NCBI RefSeq assembly: GCF_900291475.1
Contig: NZ_OLMM01000003.1
Span: 25,051 to 61,919, forward strand
DNA length: 36,869 nt
Direction of reading: 5' to 3'
Source of the DNA: Acidaminococcus hominis
GTDB lineage: Bacteria > Bacillota > Negativicutes > Acidaminococcales > Acidaminococcaceae
Shown here piece by piece: positions 7,378 to 15,351 of the stretch. The notes under the pieces were generated by a model. It was not told the origin of the DNA and did not search any database. It worked only from the letters and a program-made list of their open reading frames with translations. Position numbers and translations under genes: made by a program. Each line of letters opens with the position of its first letter. Position 1 is the stretch's first letter.

Positions 7378-8628
7378 TTAGGCGTTCCAGTTCCGTTCCA
7401 CCCGTTCCGCAGCTTCCTTCCGAATATCCTCTGGATCCCGCTGCACCCGGGCAATCCCCTGCTCCATGGCCGTCTTGGCCACAGCCGCAGCAATGGCCGG
7501 TACAATCCGCCGGTCAAAAGCCCCGGGCACCACATAGTCTTCCTTCAGTTCGTCATCAGCAATCAGGCCCGCAATGGCTTTCACCGCTGCTACCTTCATC
7601 TCTTCCGTAATGGCAGAAGCCCGTACCGCCAGAGCCCCCCGGAAGATTCCCGGGAAGACGCACACATTGTTTACCTGGTTAGGCGCATCACTGCGGCCCG
7701 TACCAGCAACGGCAGCACCCGCCGCCTTGGCTTCCTCGTAGGTAGTTTCCGGCACCGGGTTGGCCAGGGCGAACACCACAGCCTGGGAATTCATGCTTTG
7801 GATGATTTCCTTGGTAAACAGCCGAGGAGCGGAAACCCCAATCAGCACATCGGCACCTTTCACGGCGCCGGCCAGATTGCCCTTGTAGTGTTCCGGGTTG
7901 GTAACGCTGGCTAGGTAAGCCGTAGCCATATCCATTTCGCCCGGACGGCCTTCGTACACAGCCCCGTCGATGTCGATCATAATCAGGTTCTTGACTCCCA
8001 GCCGGTACAGCAGCTTGCCAATGGCAGAGCCAGCAGCGCCGCAGCCGTTGACCACCACCTTCACCTGGGAAATATCCTTTTTCACATAGCGCAGCGCCCC
8101 GGAAACCGCAGCACAGGCAATAATGGCCGTACCATGCTGGTCATCGTGGAAAACCGGAATATGGCAGCGCTTGATCAGCTCCGCTTCAATCTCGTAGCAC
8201 TTGGGAGAAGAAATATCTTCCAGATTGATGCCCCCAAAGGACGGCTGCAATTTTTCGACGATATTCACAAATTCCTTGGGATCCTTGGTATCGATGCAGA
8301 TGGGCACAGAGTCCACATCCCCAAACTTCTTGTACAAAACCGCCTTGCCTTCCATAACGGGCATGGCAGCTTCCGGACCAATGTCCCCCAGCCCCAGCAC
8401 CCGGGTGCCATCGCTGATGACGGCCACCATGTTGCCCCGGCAGGTATATTCAAAGGACAAATCCGGATTTTCCTTGATTTTCCGGCAAGGTTCAGCTACC
8501 CCCGGCGTATAGGCAATGGACAGGTCGTGCCCATTTTCCAGAGGTACCTTGCAGCGTACTTCCAGCTTCCCATGATTCTTGGCGTGCATTTCTAGCGCTT
8601 CTGCATTCAAATCTTCCGTATTGGCCAT
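7378..8628 (-). CDS. Malic enzyme, NAD(P)-dependent (oxaloacetate-decarboxylating)
   Basis: Converts malate to pyruvate and CO2 with reduction of NAD(P) in the cytosol. At 416 residues it is the short bacterial form without a phosphotransacetylase tail. Visible are the N-terminal malic domain with SIAYTPGVAEPCR, the block DGTRVLGLGDIGPEAAMPVM, the catalytic Lys region GKAVLYKKFGDVDSVP, metal ligands in HDDQHGTAI, the Rossmann motif NGCGAAGSAIG, and FALANPVPE. Cofactor choice (NAD or NADP) cannot be read safely. A strong AAGGAGG precedes the ATG. It lies 39 bases after the phosphodiesterase gene and ends the rdgB run. Confidence 0.95.
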   Translation of the reverse strand: MANTEDLNAEALEMHAKNHGKLEVRCKVPLENGHDLSIAYTPGVAEPCRKIKENPDLSFEYTCRGNMVAVISDGTRVLGLGDIGPEAAMPVMEGKAVLYKKFGDVDSVPICIDTKDPKEFVNIVEKLQPSFGGINLEDISSPKCYEIEAELIKRCHIPVFHDDQHGTAIIACAAVSGALRYVKKDISQVKVVVNGCGAAGSAIGKLLYRLGVKNLIMIDIDGAVYEGRPGEMDMATAYLASVTNPEHYKGNLAGAVKGADVLIGVSAPRLFTKEIIQSMNSQAVVFALANPVPETTYEEAKAAGAAVAGTGRSDAPNQVNNVCVFPGIFRGALAVRASAITEEMKVAAVKAIAGLIADDELKEDYVVPGAFDRRIVPAIAAAVAKTAMEQGIARVQRDPEDIRKEAAERVERNWNA

Positions 8629-8667
8629 CTTTTTGTTCCTCCTTAGGAATCTGCTTGATTTTTGTTT

Positions 8668-9171
8668 TTATGCCTTGCTGTCCAGGGTCTGAACCACAAA
8701 CTGGGGCTTTTTGCCCCGCTCCAGGGTCAGCAGCCCAAAGGACGGAATCCCGTTCCGGGGCCGGGAAGGACTGCCCGGATTGATGAGCAGCAGGCCCTCC
8801 TCCTCCAAACATACAGGTACGTGGATATGGCCAAAAACCACCACATCCGCCTGCTTTTCCGCACCCCAGTACAGCAGCCGGCTAAAGTCATTGCCCCACA
8901 CATACCGATTGCCATGGGTCATCGCCAGGGTAAAGCCCTCCTGGCGGGTAACCAGTTCCTGAGGAGCCCGGTCCTCGTACACGTCGCAGTTGCCGCATAC
9001 CGCATACACCGGCTTCCCCGCCAGCTGCTCCACATAAGGAGCATCTTGGCTGTAGTCCCCGGTATGGAGCCACAGGTCCACGCTGCCCGCCTGCCGGATT
9101 ACCCGGCGGATGGCTTCCCGGTCCCCGTGGGTATCCCCCAGGACCCCAAGCGTCATTTTATTTTTTTCCAT
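8668..9171 (-). CDS. YfcE/MJ0936-type metallophosphodiesterase
   Basis: A 167-residue calcineurin-like phosphoesterase with all metal-binding blocks: LGDTHGD (D-x-H), HTGDYSQD, CGNCD, MTHGN and FGHIHVP (GHxH). Close relatives hydrolyse small phosphodiesters; the natural substrate is unknown. The start overlaps the end of rdgB by 19 bases, so translation is probably coupled. This pairing of rdgB with a YfcE-type enzyme is common in Firmicutes. Confidence 0.88.
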   Translation of the reverse strand: MEKNKMTLGVLGDTHGDREAIRRVIRQAGSVDLWLHTGDYSQDAPYVEQLAGKPVYAVCGNCDVYEDRAPQELVTRQEGFTLAMTHGNRYVWGNDFSRLLYWGAEKQADVVVFGHIHVPVCLEEEGLLLINPGSPSRPRNGIPSFGLLTLERGKKPQFVVQTLDSKA

Positions 9172-9743
9172 TGGTTCACCAGCTTGCGGATAGCCTTGGC
9201 CCGGTGACTGATGCTGTTCTTTTCTTCCATAGTTGCTTCCCCCAAAGGAGCGTGCAGCTCCGTGGACCAGAACAGCGGATCATAGCCAAAGCCATTGGTC
9301 CCATGGGGTTCGTGGAGAAGAATCCCATCACAAATCCCCGACGTTTCCGCCAAAATCTTACCTTCCGGATTGGCCACCGCCAATGCGCAGAAAAACCGGC
9401 AGTTCCGCCGGACCTGCATCTTCATATTGGCCAGCAGCAATTCATTATTTTCCTCATCAGTGGCCTCCTCCCCGGCATACCGGGCAGAACGCACCCCAGG
9501 AGCCCCCTTCAGGCTCAAAACTTCCAAACCAGAATCATCCGCCAGACAAAGCTTTCCCGTTTCCTTGGCATAATATTTTGCCTTGATTCGAGCATTGGCT
9601 GCAAACGTGCGGCCATTCTCCTCCGGCTCAGGAATGGGCGGATAATCAGACAGACAAGTGAATTCCAGTCCCAGCTCATTCATCAAAGACTTGAACTCTT
9701 CCACCTTGCCCAGATTATGTGTTGCAATCACAACTTGCTGCAT
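9153..9743 (-). CDS. rdgB: XTP/dITP diphosphatase (RdgB/HAM1 family)
   Basis: Removes non-canonical purine nucleotides (dITP, XTP) by pyrophosphate release, keeping them out of DNA. The protein of 196 residues starts QQVVIATHNLGKVEEF (substrate and metal loop) and carries LADDSGLEV with the catalytic acidic pair, APGVRSARYAGE, FFCALAVA, GFGYDPLFW and ISHRAKAI. The start is the ATG at 9743, where homologues begin; the open frame runs on to 9857 but that part is non-homologous and covers the promoter. Confidence 0.95.
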   Translation of the reverse strand: MQQVVIATHNLGKVEEFKSLMNELGLEFTCLSDYPPIPEPEENGRTFAANARIKAKYYAKETGKLCLADDSGLEVLSLKGAPGVRSARYAGEEATDEENNELLLANMKMQVRRNCRFFCALAVANPEGKILAETSGICDGILLHEPHGTNGFGYDPLFWSTELHAPLGEATMEEKNSISHRAKAIRKLVNQWKKIK

Positions 9744-9771
9744 AATTTCACCAACCTTTTCTATAAAAGCT

Positions 9772-9800
9772 ATTGTACCATCGAAACCCAGGAATGCCAA
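9772..9800 (-). promoter_or_regulatory. Sigma-A promoter of rdgB
   Basis: TTGGCA (9795-9800), 17-base spacer, TACAAT (9772-9777), placed 28 bases before the rdgB start and just after the terminator of the CofE-like gene. Confidence 0.75.
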
Positions 9801-9828
9801 CCTATAAACCCAGTAAGCCGTCAAAAAA

Positions 9829-9854
9829 CGGGCTGCGCCTCCTGGCACAGCCCG
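9829..9854 (-). terminator. Rho-independent terminator after the CofE-like gene
   Basis: An 11-bp stem CGGGCTGTGCC/GGCGCAGCCCG with one wobble and a 4-nt loop, followed on the minus strand by a run of T. It separates the thioesterase operon from rdgB. Confidence 0.85.
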
Positions 9855-9866
9855 CATTTCTTTTTC

Positions 9867-10511
9867 TTATCGCAAATAATCCTTGATTACGCAAATCGGC
9901 GTCTTCTGGCTGTCGTTGCCAAAAGGATTGTCGATGAGGATCTTTTCCACCAACCGGGGATCCACACCCTTGGTGCAGCCCAGCACGCAGGACCGCTTCA
10001 GGTCGTTGACGTCAGCCACCGCAGCCCCGAAGCACCCCAGCCCTTCCTTGATGTTCTCAGACACCCGGTTGGGGTTCTTTGGCCCCAGCACAATGTGCTT
10101 GTCATAAGGAGGCATGGTGCCGGTAATATCGTCAATCAGCCGAGCCTGTTCCCCGCCCATGCGGTAGAACACCCCGGGCTTGCCCGCCACCTTGGCGAAG
10201 AAGCCGCAGACCACAGCCACCAGCACCTTCAGCGTCCCGGATTCGTTCAGCAGGGACTGCATGGAAGACCAGTTGCCGATACTGCCCACGCCGGGAAACA
10301 GCTGGGACAGCACCTTGGCTGCAAAAGAAATCTTCATAGTTTCCGGACGAATAGCCCGGTTTTGGGTAATGGCCACCACGGACTCGGCCACACAGACTAC
10401 ATCCCGGGGACCAATCTTGTCGCCGCCAAATTCCTTCACCGCATCCACAATATTGTCGTGGATGGTCAGAATGCGCGTAGGAATGGGAATAATTTCATAC
10501 TTATCAGCCAC
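9867..10511 (-). CDS. Coenzyme F420:L-glutamate ligase-like protein (CofE domain)
   Basis: 214 residues, resembling the F420_ligase domain of CofE: IPTRILTIHDNIVDAV near the N-terminus, DVVCVAESVVAITQNR, PGVFYRMGGEQARLIDDI, a region matching the GTP/metal site, and VADVNDLKRSCVLG. CofE adds glutamate to F420, but nothing else of F420 synthesis is seen here and Negativicutes are not known F420 makers, so the substrate is probably different. I start at GTG 10511 with AGGAGG 8 bases upstream. That start overlaps the preceding gene's stop by 8 bases, so the two are translationally coupled. Confidence 0.75.
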   Translation of the reverse strand: MADKYEIIPIPTRILTIHDNIVDAVKEFGGDKIGPRDVVCVAESVVAITQNRAIRPETMKISFAAKVLSQLFPGVGSIGNWSSMQSLLNESGTLKVLVAVVCGFFAKVAGKPGVFYRMGGEQARLIDDITGTMPPYDKHIVLGPKNPNRVSENIKEGLGCFGAAVADVNDLKRSCVLGCTKGVDPRLVEKILIDNPFGNDSQKTPICVIKDYLR

Positions 10512-11043
10512 GGTACGCACCTCCTGCCAATTTGGCCATTTCAGCCCCATACAGGGTCACGAAATACTTTCTTACATAATGTGCCTTCCGGCCAACCCCG
10601 GTCACATAGATGGCTGCATCCATGTCCACCATCCGGCTCAGGACTTCGCGCATATCCTTGCCATTTCTGGCTTCCAGCCGCAGGGTCACAATCAGTTTCC
10701 ATTCGGACCATTCCTTCAGCACCAGGGCTTCGAAATAATGGTCCTTCCGGCGTCGGTCATCCTTTTCCACATCCCCGGTGCAAACTGCATCCGGGAATTG
10801 TTCCTGGGGCAGGTACGGCCGCACAAAGCAGTCCGTTACCGCAGCACATTCCTGGCTGTTGTTGCGCAGAGGCACGGTAAAAGAATACACCGCGTGCTGG
10901 CTGTCCAGCTCCTCCAGCTGCAAAGGCGTCTTTTCGTCCATAACCACCTTGGTGTCATCCGTGGGTTTTAAGGCGGCGTAAACAATCATGACCAGCGCAC
11001 CCAATACGCACAGGCCAAGAAGCAGTAAAATCACATTGATCAT
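10504..11043 (-). CDS. Membrane-anchored protein of unknown function
   Basis: 179 residues that I do not recognise. It has one N-terminal membrane segment (about residues 3-25, VILLLLGLCVLGALVMIVYA) and a soluble remainder of mixed strand and helix, with no metal or nucleotide motif that I can see. It starts inside the thioesterase stop (ATGA overlap at 11040-11043) and ends inside the CofE-like gene, so the three genes form one coupled operon. The context suggests a shared job with the CofE-like ligase. Confidence 0.7.
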   Translation of the reverse strand: MINVILLLLGLCVLGALVMIVYAALKPTDDTKVVMDEKTPLQLEELDSQHAVYSFTVPLRNNSQECAAVTDCFVRPYLPQEQFPDAVCTGDVEKDDRRRKDHYFEALVLKEWSEWKLIVTLRLEARNGKDMREVLSRMVDMDAAIYVTGVGRKAHYVRKYFVTLYGAEMAKLAGGAYRG

Positions 11044-11462
11044 ACTTTTTTCTTCCCTTCTTCTGCAAGCATCCGCTGCAATTTTTCATAATACGGTGGG
11101 GACAGACGCTCCACCTTTCCTTCCAGATTGGTAAAAGCGTTGGTAGAATCGCCCTTGGCCAGCAGCACCCCATCCCGTTTCCGGATAATCTCATATTCGT
11201 ACACGATTTTTACCCGGCTGCAGGACGCCAAGGTGGTCCGCACCTCATACTCGTCGTCAAAACGCGCAGACTGGCGGAACTGGCAGTGGACCTCAATAAT
11301 GGGGACCATGAAGCCATCGGCCATCAGCTGGTTCAGCTCAATGCCCGCTGCCCTCAGATAGGCCACCCGGCCCATTTCAAACCACCGCAGGTAATTGGTA
11401 TGATGGACCACGCCCATCAGATCGGTTTCAGAAAAACGGACTCGATCGGTGATTGTAACCAC
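11040..11462 (-). CDS. Acyl-CoA thioesterase, YbgC-type hot-dog fold
   Basis: 140 residues of the 4HBT hot-dog family. The N-terminal RVRFSETDLMGVVHHTNYLRWFE has the Asp and His-x-x-Tyr pattern of YbgC/FadM-like thioesterases, which cleave acyl-CoA or acyl-ACP. Start at GTG 11462 with AGAGG 7 bases upstream. A TATAAT lies at 11492-11497, with no convincing -35. It is the first gene of the operon with the membrane-anchored protein and the CofE-like gene. Confidence 0.88.
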   Translation of the reverse strand: MVTITDRVRFSETDLMGVVHHTNYLRWFEMGRVAYLRAAGIELNQLMADGFMVPIIEVHCQFRQSARFDDEYEVRTTLASCSRVKIVYEYEIIRKRDGVLLAKGDSTNAFTNLEGKVERLSPPYYEKLQRMLAEEGKKKV

Positions 11463-11568
11463 GGCAAAACCTCTTTTCTCACAGCTTTTTCATTATAGCA
11501 CGTTTTCCCAGAGAAGAAAGACCTTCTTTGGGATTCCCGGAATTTTATAACCCCCTGGAAAATAAGAG

Positions 11569-11600
11569 ACCCCATAATGCGCTTTCGCGAATCATGGGGT
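11569..11600 (-). terminator. Terminator after tRNA-Arg
   Basis: ACCCCAT (minus strand) pairs with ATGGGGT across an inner GCG/CGC stem, followed by a weak T-rich stretch. It lies 12 bases past the tRNA 3' end. Confidence 0.65.
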
Positions 11601-11612
11601 AAAAGTACAAAA

Positions 11613-11687
11613 TGGTACGCCTGGGCGGAATCGAACCGCCGCACACGGCTCCGGAGGCCGTTGCTCTATCCACTGAGCCACAGGCGT
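11613..11687 (-). tRNA. tRNA-Arg (anticodon CCG)
   Basis: 75 nt with a full cloverleaf: acceptor ACGCCTG/CAGGCGT, D stem GCTC/GAGC, anticodon stem ACGGC/GCCGT with loop CTCCGGA (anticodon CCG, reading CGG), T stem GGCGG/CCGCC with loop TTCGATT, discriminator A, and an encoded CCA at the 3' end (11613-11615). Confidence 0.97.
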
Positions 11688-11704
11688 ATTACTGAACAAG
11701 CGTT

Positions 11705-11733
11705 ATTATAGCATGAACCGGGCATTCATGCAA
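11705..11733 (-). promoter_or_regulatory. Promoter of tRNA-Arg with an inverted repeat in the spacer
   Basis: TTGCAT (11728-11733), 17-base spacer, TATAAT (11705-11710), 17 bases from the tRNA. GCATGAA (11711-11717) and TTCATGC (11725-11731) form a perfect inverted repeat within the spacer and the edge of the -35. Confidence 0.75.
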
Positions 11734-11761
11734 GGAATTTATACAAAAAAAGTAAAATTTT

Positions 11762-12379
11762 TCACCGGGGCTTCCGGAGCAGCCCTATAAAGCGCCCCAT
11801 GGGCAGCACCCGGTACAGCAGCAGACATATGGCCAGATCCGGCAGCAGATACAGCCCGTTGGCCCACAGGGAGTACACCACTGGGGACATCCCCGCCGGC
11901 GCATAGCTGGCAAAAAACGCCACCCCGGACACAAAATGGCAGAAGTACCGCATCAGGACTGCCAAAATCATGCCCCCATAAGGGTGCTGGGGAAAGAAGC
12001 CGCACACCCCCAGGGCCATAAAAGGCAGCGGATAGTCAAATAGCACCTGCACTGGATGAAGAATGTACGGATTCAGCAGCAGGTTTAGAATCCCGTAGGC
12101 AAACCCCGCCAGCACCCCCACTTCCGGCCCAAAAGCAAAGGCCACCAGCATAATGGGCAGCATACCGCCCAGGGTAATGGTGCCCCCGTAGGGCATCCGG
12201 TAAAGCGGAAACACACTGAGCACCAGCGTCAGCGCCAGCATAAAGCCGCAGCTGGACAGCTGGTGGGCGCTGAGCTTCACCTTCCGGGTGTGCAGCAAAA
12301 CTACCAAAAGCGCCAGCACCCCCACCAGGGTCAGCAGCGTCACCGGGCTTGCAAAAACTTTCGCCAAACCTTCTTCCAT
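11762..12379 (-). CDS. thiT: Thiamine ECF transporter S component (ThiT-like)
   Basis: A 205-residue membrane protein with about six hydrophobic segments. It binds thiamine and works with an energizing module (EcfA-EcfA'-EcfT) that is not encoded here. Family features include MPYGGTITLGGMLPIM, FGPEVGVLAGFAYGILNL and the C-terminal MRYFCHFVSGVAFFASYAP, where ThiT carries its thiamine-binding residues. The ATG follows the nfo stop by one base, so it is coupled to nfo. No TPP riboswitch is visible upstream, which is unusual for a thiamine uptake gene. Confidence 0.88.
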   Translation of the reverse strand: MEEGLAKVFASPVTLLTLVGVLALLVVLLHTRKVKLSAHQLSSCGFMLALTLVLSVFPLYRMPYGGTITLGGMLPIMLVAFAFGPEVGVLAGFAYGILNLLLNPYILHPVQVLFDYPLPFMALGVCGFFPQHPYGGMILAVLMRYFCHFVSGVAFFASYAPAGMSPVVYSLWANGLYLLPDLAICLLLYRVLPMGRFIGLLRKPR

Positions 12380-12380
12380 C

Positions 12381-13217
12381 CTACCTTCCCTCCTCAGCGG
12401 CCTGCCGCATCAGAGCAATCTCCCCGGCGTAGCCTTCCAGCTCATTGGGAGTTTCCAGGATAAAAGGCAGCTGGGTCAGCGCCGGGTGGCGCACAATCCG
12501 CCCCAGAGCCTCCAGTCCCAGGTAGCCCTGGCCCAGCTTCTCGTGCCGGTCCTTATGGGCCCCCAGGGGATTCTTGCTGTCGTTTAAATGAATGGCCTTC
12601 AGCCGTCCCAGCCCAATGACCTGGTCAAATTCCGTCAGCACCTCATCCAAATGGTTCACCACATCGTAGCCCCCGTCCCACACGTGACAGGTATCCAGGC
12701 AGACCCCTACCTGCTCCTGGAGCTTCAGCTTATCCAAAATGGCAGCAATTTCCTGGAAGGTCTTTCCCACTTCCGTGCCCTTTCCCGCCATAATTTCCAA
12801 AAGCAGCGTGGTGGTCTGCCCCTTTTGCAGCACCTGATTCAGGCAGTCCGCAATGAGCTGAATGCCCACTTCCGGCCCCTGCCCCAAATGGTTTCCCGGA
12901 TGCATATTGTAATATTGGTAGGGCACCAGTTCCATCCGCACCAAATCGTCCGCAATGGTTTCCCGGGCAAAAGTCCGCACGTCCTCCTTGGTGGAACAGG
13001 GATTCAGCGTGTAGGGCGCATGGGCCACCAGAGGCACCGCCTTGCCCTGCCACAGCTCCCGAAACGCCTGGACATCCTTGGGGTCCACCTCCTTGGCCTT
13101 GCTCCCCCGAGGATTCCGGGTAAAGAACGCAAAAGTATCCGCCTGAATAGACAGCGCCGTTTTGCCCATGGCCAAAAAGCCCTTGGAAGAAGACAAATGA
13201 CAACCGATATGCAGCAT
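12381..13217 (-). CDS. nfo: Deoxyribonuclease IV (endonuclease IV, AP endonuclease)
   Basis: A 278-residue TIM-barrel enzyme that cuts DNA 5' to abasic sites in base excision repair. Zinc ligands and family blocks are present: [44 protein letters not shown] (usually NIHPG), [10 protein letters not shown] (usually ENTAGQG), [31 protein letters not shown] and [17 protein letters not shown] lies upstream of the ATG. It lies between the flavodoxin/ferredoxin gene and thiT with gaps of 14 bases and 1 base. Confidence 0.95.
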   Translation of the reverse strand: MLHIGCHLSSSKGFLAMGKTALSIQADTFAFFTRNPRGSKAKEVDPKDVQAFRELWQGKAVPLVAHAPYTLNPCSTKEDVRTFARETIADDLVRMELVPYQYYNMHPGNHLGQGPEVGIQLIADCLNQVLQKGQTTTLLLEIMAGKGTEVGKTFQEIAAILDKLKLQEQVGVCLDTCHVWDGGYDVVNHLDEVLTEFDQVIGLGRLKAIHLNDSKNPLGAHKDRHEKLGQGYLGLEALGRIVRHPALTQLPFILETPNELEGYAGEIALMRQAAEEGR

Positions 13218-13231
13218 CTTTTCTCTCCCCC

Positions 13232-14002
13232 TTAGCGATGGAACAATTCCTGGGCCTGCACCTCAGGATGATGGTATTGGTCAGCCTTGGCAATCACATG
13301 CCCGTGGACCGCAATCCCCCCGTGGGGGCAGAACTGGACACAGGCCATACAGTAGGCACAGTGGTCGTGGACCTTCACCTTCCCGTCCTTCAGGGACAAA
13401 TTACCCATAGGACACAGCCGTACGCACAGCCCGCAGCCCACACAGTCCTTGGGCCGGGCCGAAATGGCAAACCGCTTCTTCCCCAGCTTCCGCACCAGCG
13501 GAATGGCCATAAGCGTCCCCGCCAGGGACTTCTTCACCTGGGACAGGTCCACCTTCCGGGCCAGAATATCCTGCCCCATAGCCTCCACCAGCTGCTTGGC
13601 CTTCTCCAGCTTGCTGTAGTCGTAGGTCACCCCCACCTTCCAGGTGGACGTAGAATTGGCAATCATGGGCACCACCCGGCCGTAGGACAACTTGCAGCCC
13701 TTGGCCCCCAAAAGCTCCTGCACCCGGTAAAGCGCACTCCCCTGGGTACTCCCGCAGGTAGCCGCCGCATAGTAGTACGCCTGAGGCGATAAGGTTGCCT
13801 TCTTTAAGAACTTCAGCACCGGCTTGGGCACATCCCCAAAATACACCGGGAACACAAGCCCCACCGACTTGGCCGATTGCAGCAGCAGCCCAATCGCCTC
13901 CCAGTTCTTCTTATCCAGAGGAATCACCTGATCCTGGGTCAGCGCTCCCAGCTCCCGTGCCACCGCATACGAATTCCCCGTACCAGAAAAATATATAATC
14001 AT
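13232..14002 (-). CDS. EFR1-type flavodoxin/ferredoxin fusion protein
   Basis: 256 residues. The N-terminal flavodoxin-like part has the FMN phosphate loop [12 protein letters not shown]. The C-terminal part holds two 4Fe-4S motifs, [12 protein letters not shown] and [12 protein letters not shown], as in a bacterial 2[4Fe-4S] ferredoxin. It is a cytosolic electron carrier of unknown partner. I start at ATG 14002, with AGGGGAG 7-9 bases upstream; the GTG at 14011 is too close to that site. It heads the run with nfo and thiT. Upstream lies repeat region R3. Confidence 0.88.
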   Translation of the reverse strand: MIIYFSGTGNSYAVARELGALTQDQVIPLDKKNWEAIGLLLQSAKSVGLVFPVYFGDVPKPVLKFLKKATLSPQAYYYAAATCGSTQGSALYRVQELLGAKGCKLSYGRVVPMIANSTSTWKVGVTYDYSKLEKAKQLVEAMGQDILARKVDLSQVKKSLAGTLMAIPLVRKLGKKRFAISARPKDCVGCGLCVRLCPMGNLSLKDGKVKVHDHCAYCMACVQFCPHGGIAVHGHVIAKADQYHHPEVQAQELFHR

Positions 14003-14011
14003 GGAACCCAC

Positions 14012-14169
14012 TCCCCTACCTTTATTGTTAGCACATATCCTGCAATTTTTTTACAGGAAGAAACATCCCAGCCAACAACACCAAAATGGCCAAAATGCCC
14101 ATTACATTTTATTATAACAGATACACCACGCCCCTGACCCATTTCAAGAAAAATTATTGAAATAAAAAA
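14012..14169. other. Leader and promoter region of the flavodoxin/ferredoxin gene
   Basis: No gene. On the minus strand a TATAAT occurs near 14113 without a good -35, and a TTGAAA lies near 14157. A promoter is likely here but I cannot fix it. The repeat region starts just beyond. Confidence 0.35.
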
Positions 14170-14487
14170 GAAAAACAGTAGGCCACACCAACACCCCCTT
14201 GACCGCACCAACCTTTAAAGGCTCCTCACTTTAGGGGGGAGCAGTCAGCCACGCAGTGGCTGACTGAGCGAGGATACCCGGAAAACATTGCCTGCAATGT
14301 TCGCTGACCGCACCAACCACCCAACGATTTGTCCAAATATTAGCGGCCCCCGGCCGCATGCCTTCCCCGCACAACAGCAGTCCCAAGCGGGGAAGGAAGC
14401 AATGCCGCCGGCATTGCAGGATGGGGCAACTACCTAAATTTCCGCACTAGCCCCTTTTAGCACACGACCAGTAGTGGTCTAAGAAAG

Positions 14488-14652
14488 CCTTCTGCAAACG
14501 TTGCGGTCACGTCCAAATATCTTTACAAGTTATCCAAAAGATATTTGGAATACGTGACCCATGTGATAGCTGCTCAGAAGGCAAGCCCGTAGGGCAACGC
14601 CGCCTGGCTAGCAGCGAACCACTGTAGAAGGTGTCATCCACAACGTGGATGA
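14488..14652 (+). repeat. Complete repeat unit with module M1
   Basis: Outer arms CCTTCT (14488-14493) and AGAAGG (14626-14631) enclose module M1 (14506-14623). Stem 1 is GTCACGT/ACGTGAC, the inner stem CCAAATATCTTT/AAAGATATTTGG, stem 2 GCTGC/GCAGC. The unit ends with TCATCCAC-AAC-GTGGATGA (14634-14652). Confidence 0.7.
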
Positions 14653-14721
14653 CGGATGAAGTTCAATCCAATAGGCCCGTAGGGCCAGCCCAAAGAGCGC
14701 CCATAGCTCTCGCCTTTGGGA

Positions 14722-15229
14722 GTCGTATCCACCGTTCAAGGCATCAGCCGCAGAAAGGTGGAATATACGACCCCTGTGATAGCTGCCCAGAAGGCAAGCC
14801 CGCAGGGCGACGCCGCCTGGCTAGCAGCGAACCACTATGCGGCCGCATCCAAACAGCCCAACAAATTCTGCAAGGGGCTGTTTGGTCAATAAGGCCCATG
14901 CGATAGCCGTCCGTGAGCCGAACCCTCAGGGTGACGGGGAACGGAATACGGCGAACCGCTTACGGCCGCATCCAAACATCCCCACAGTTTTCCAAAGGAT
15001 GTTTGGTTAATAAGGCCCATGCGATAGCGGCCTGCAAAGCAAGTCCGTAGGACGCAGCTGCGCAGCGAGCCGCGAACCGCTAGGAGAGCTGTCACCGCAG
15101 GCTGACTAAGGGAGTCGTATCCATTTCTCAAGGCCTCTGGCCGTAGAGAAATGGAATATACGACCCCTGTGATAGCGGCCCGCGAAGTAAGCCTGAAGGG
15201 CGTAACTGAGTGGGTAGCCGCGAACCGCT
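14722..15229 (+). repeat. Tandem modules M2-M5
   Basis: Four modules in the same direction. Stem 1 arms: GTCGTAT/ATACGAC in M2 and M5, GGCC/GGCC in M3 and M4. Stem 2 arms: GCTGC/GCAGC (M2), GCCGT/ACGGC (M3), GCGGC/GCCGC (M4, M5). Linkers are 4 nt (M2-M3) and 3 nt (M3-M4). M4-M5 have a 32-nt linker with its own small hairpin. The M4-M5 block is nearly identical to M7-M8 in R4. Confidence 0.7.
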
Positions 15230-15351
15230 CGAGGATACCCCGCACCATCGCCTGCAATGTACGCTGACCGCACCAACATCCCAAAGGGCCACTACCTGCA
15301 TTTATGCACTAGCCTCCCCATTTAGCACACGACCACTAGTGGCTTAGAACG

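Noticed and set aside
9171-10880. 569-codon open frame on the plus strand
   Set aside because: Antisense shadow of rdgB and the CofE-like gene, caused by GC-rich codon use; both minus-strand genes have clear family motifs.
14886-15284. Open reading frames within R3 and R4 (for example 14886-15284, 32426-32899, 32490-32762)
   Set aside because: They run across hairpins and recur with the repeats in several frames, have no ribosome binding site, and the translated text simply follows the conserved DNA boxes.
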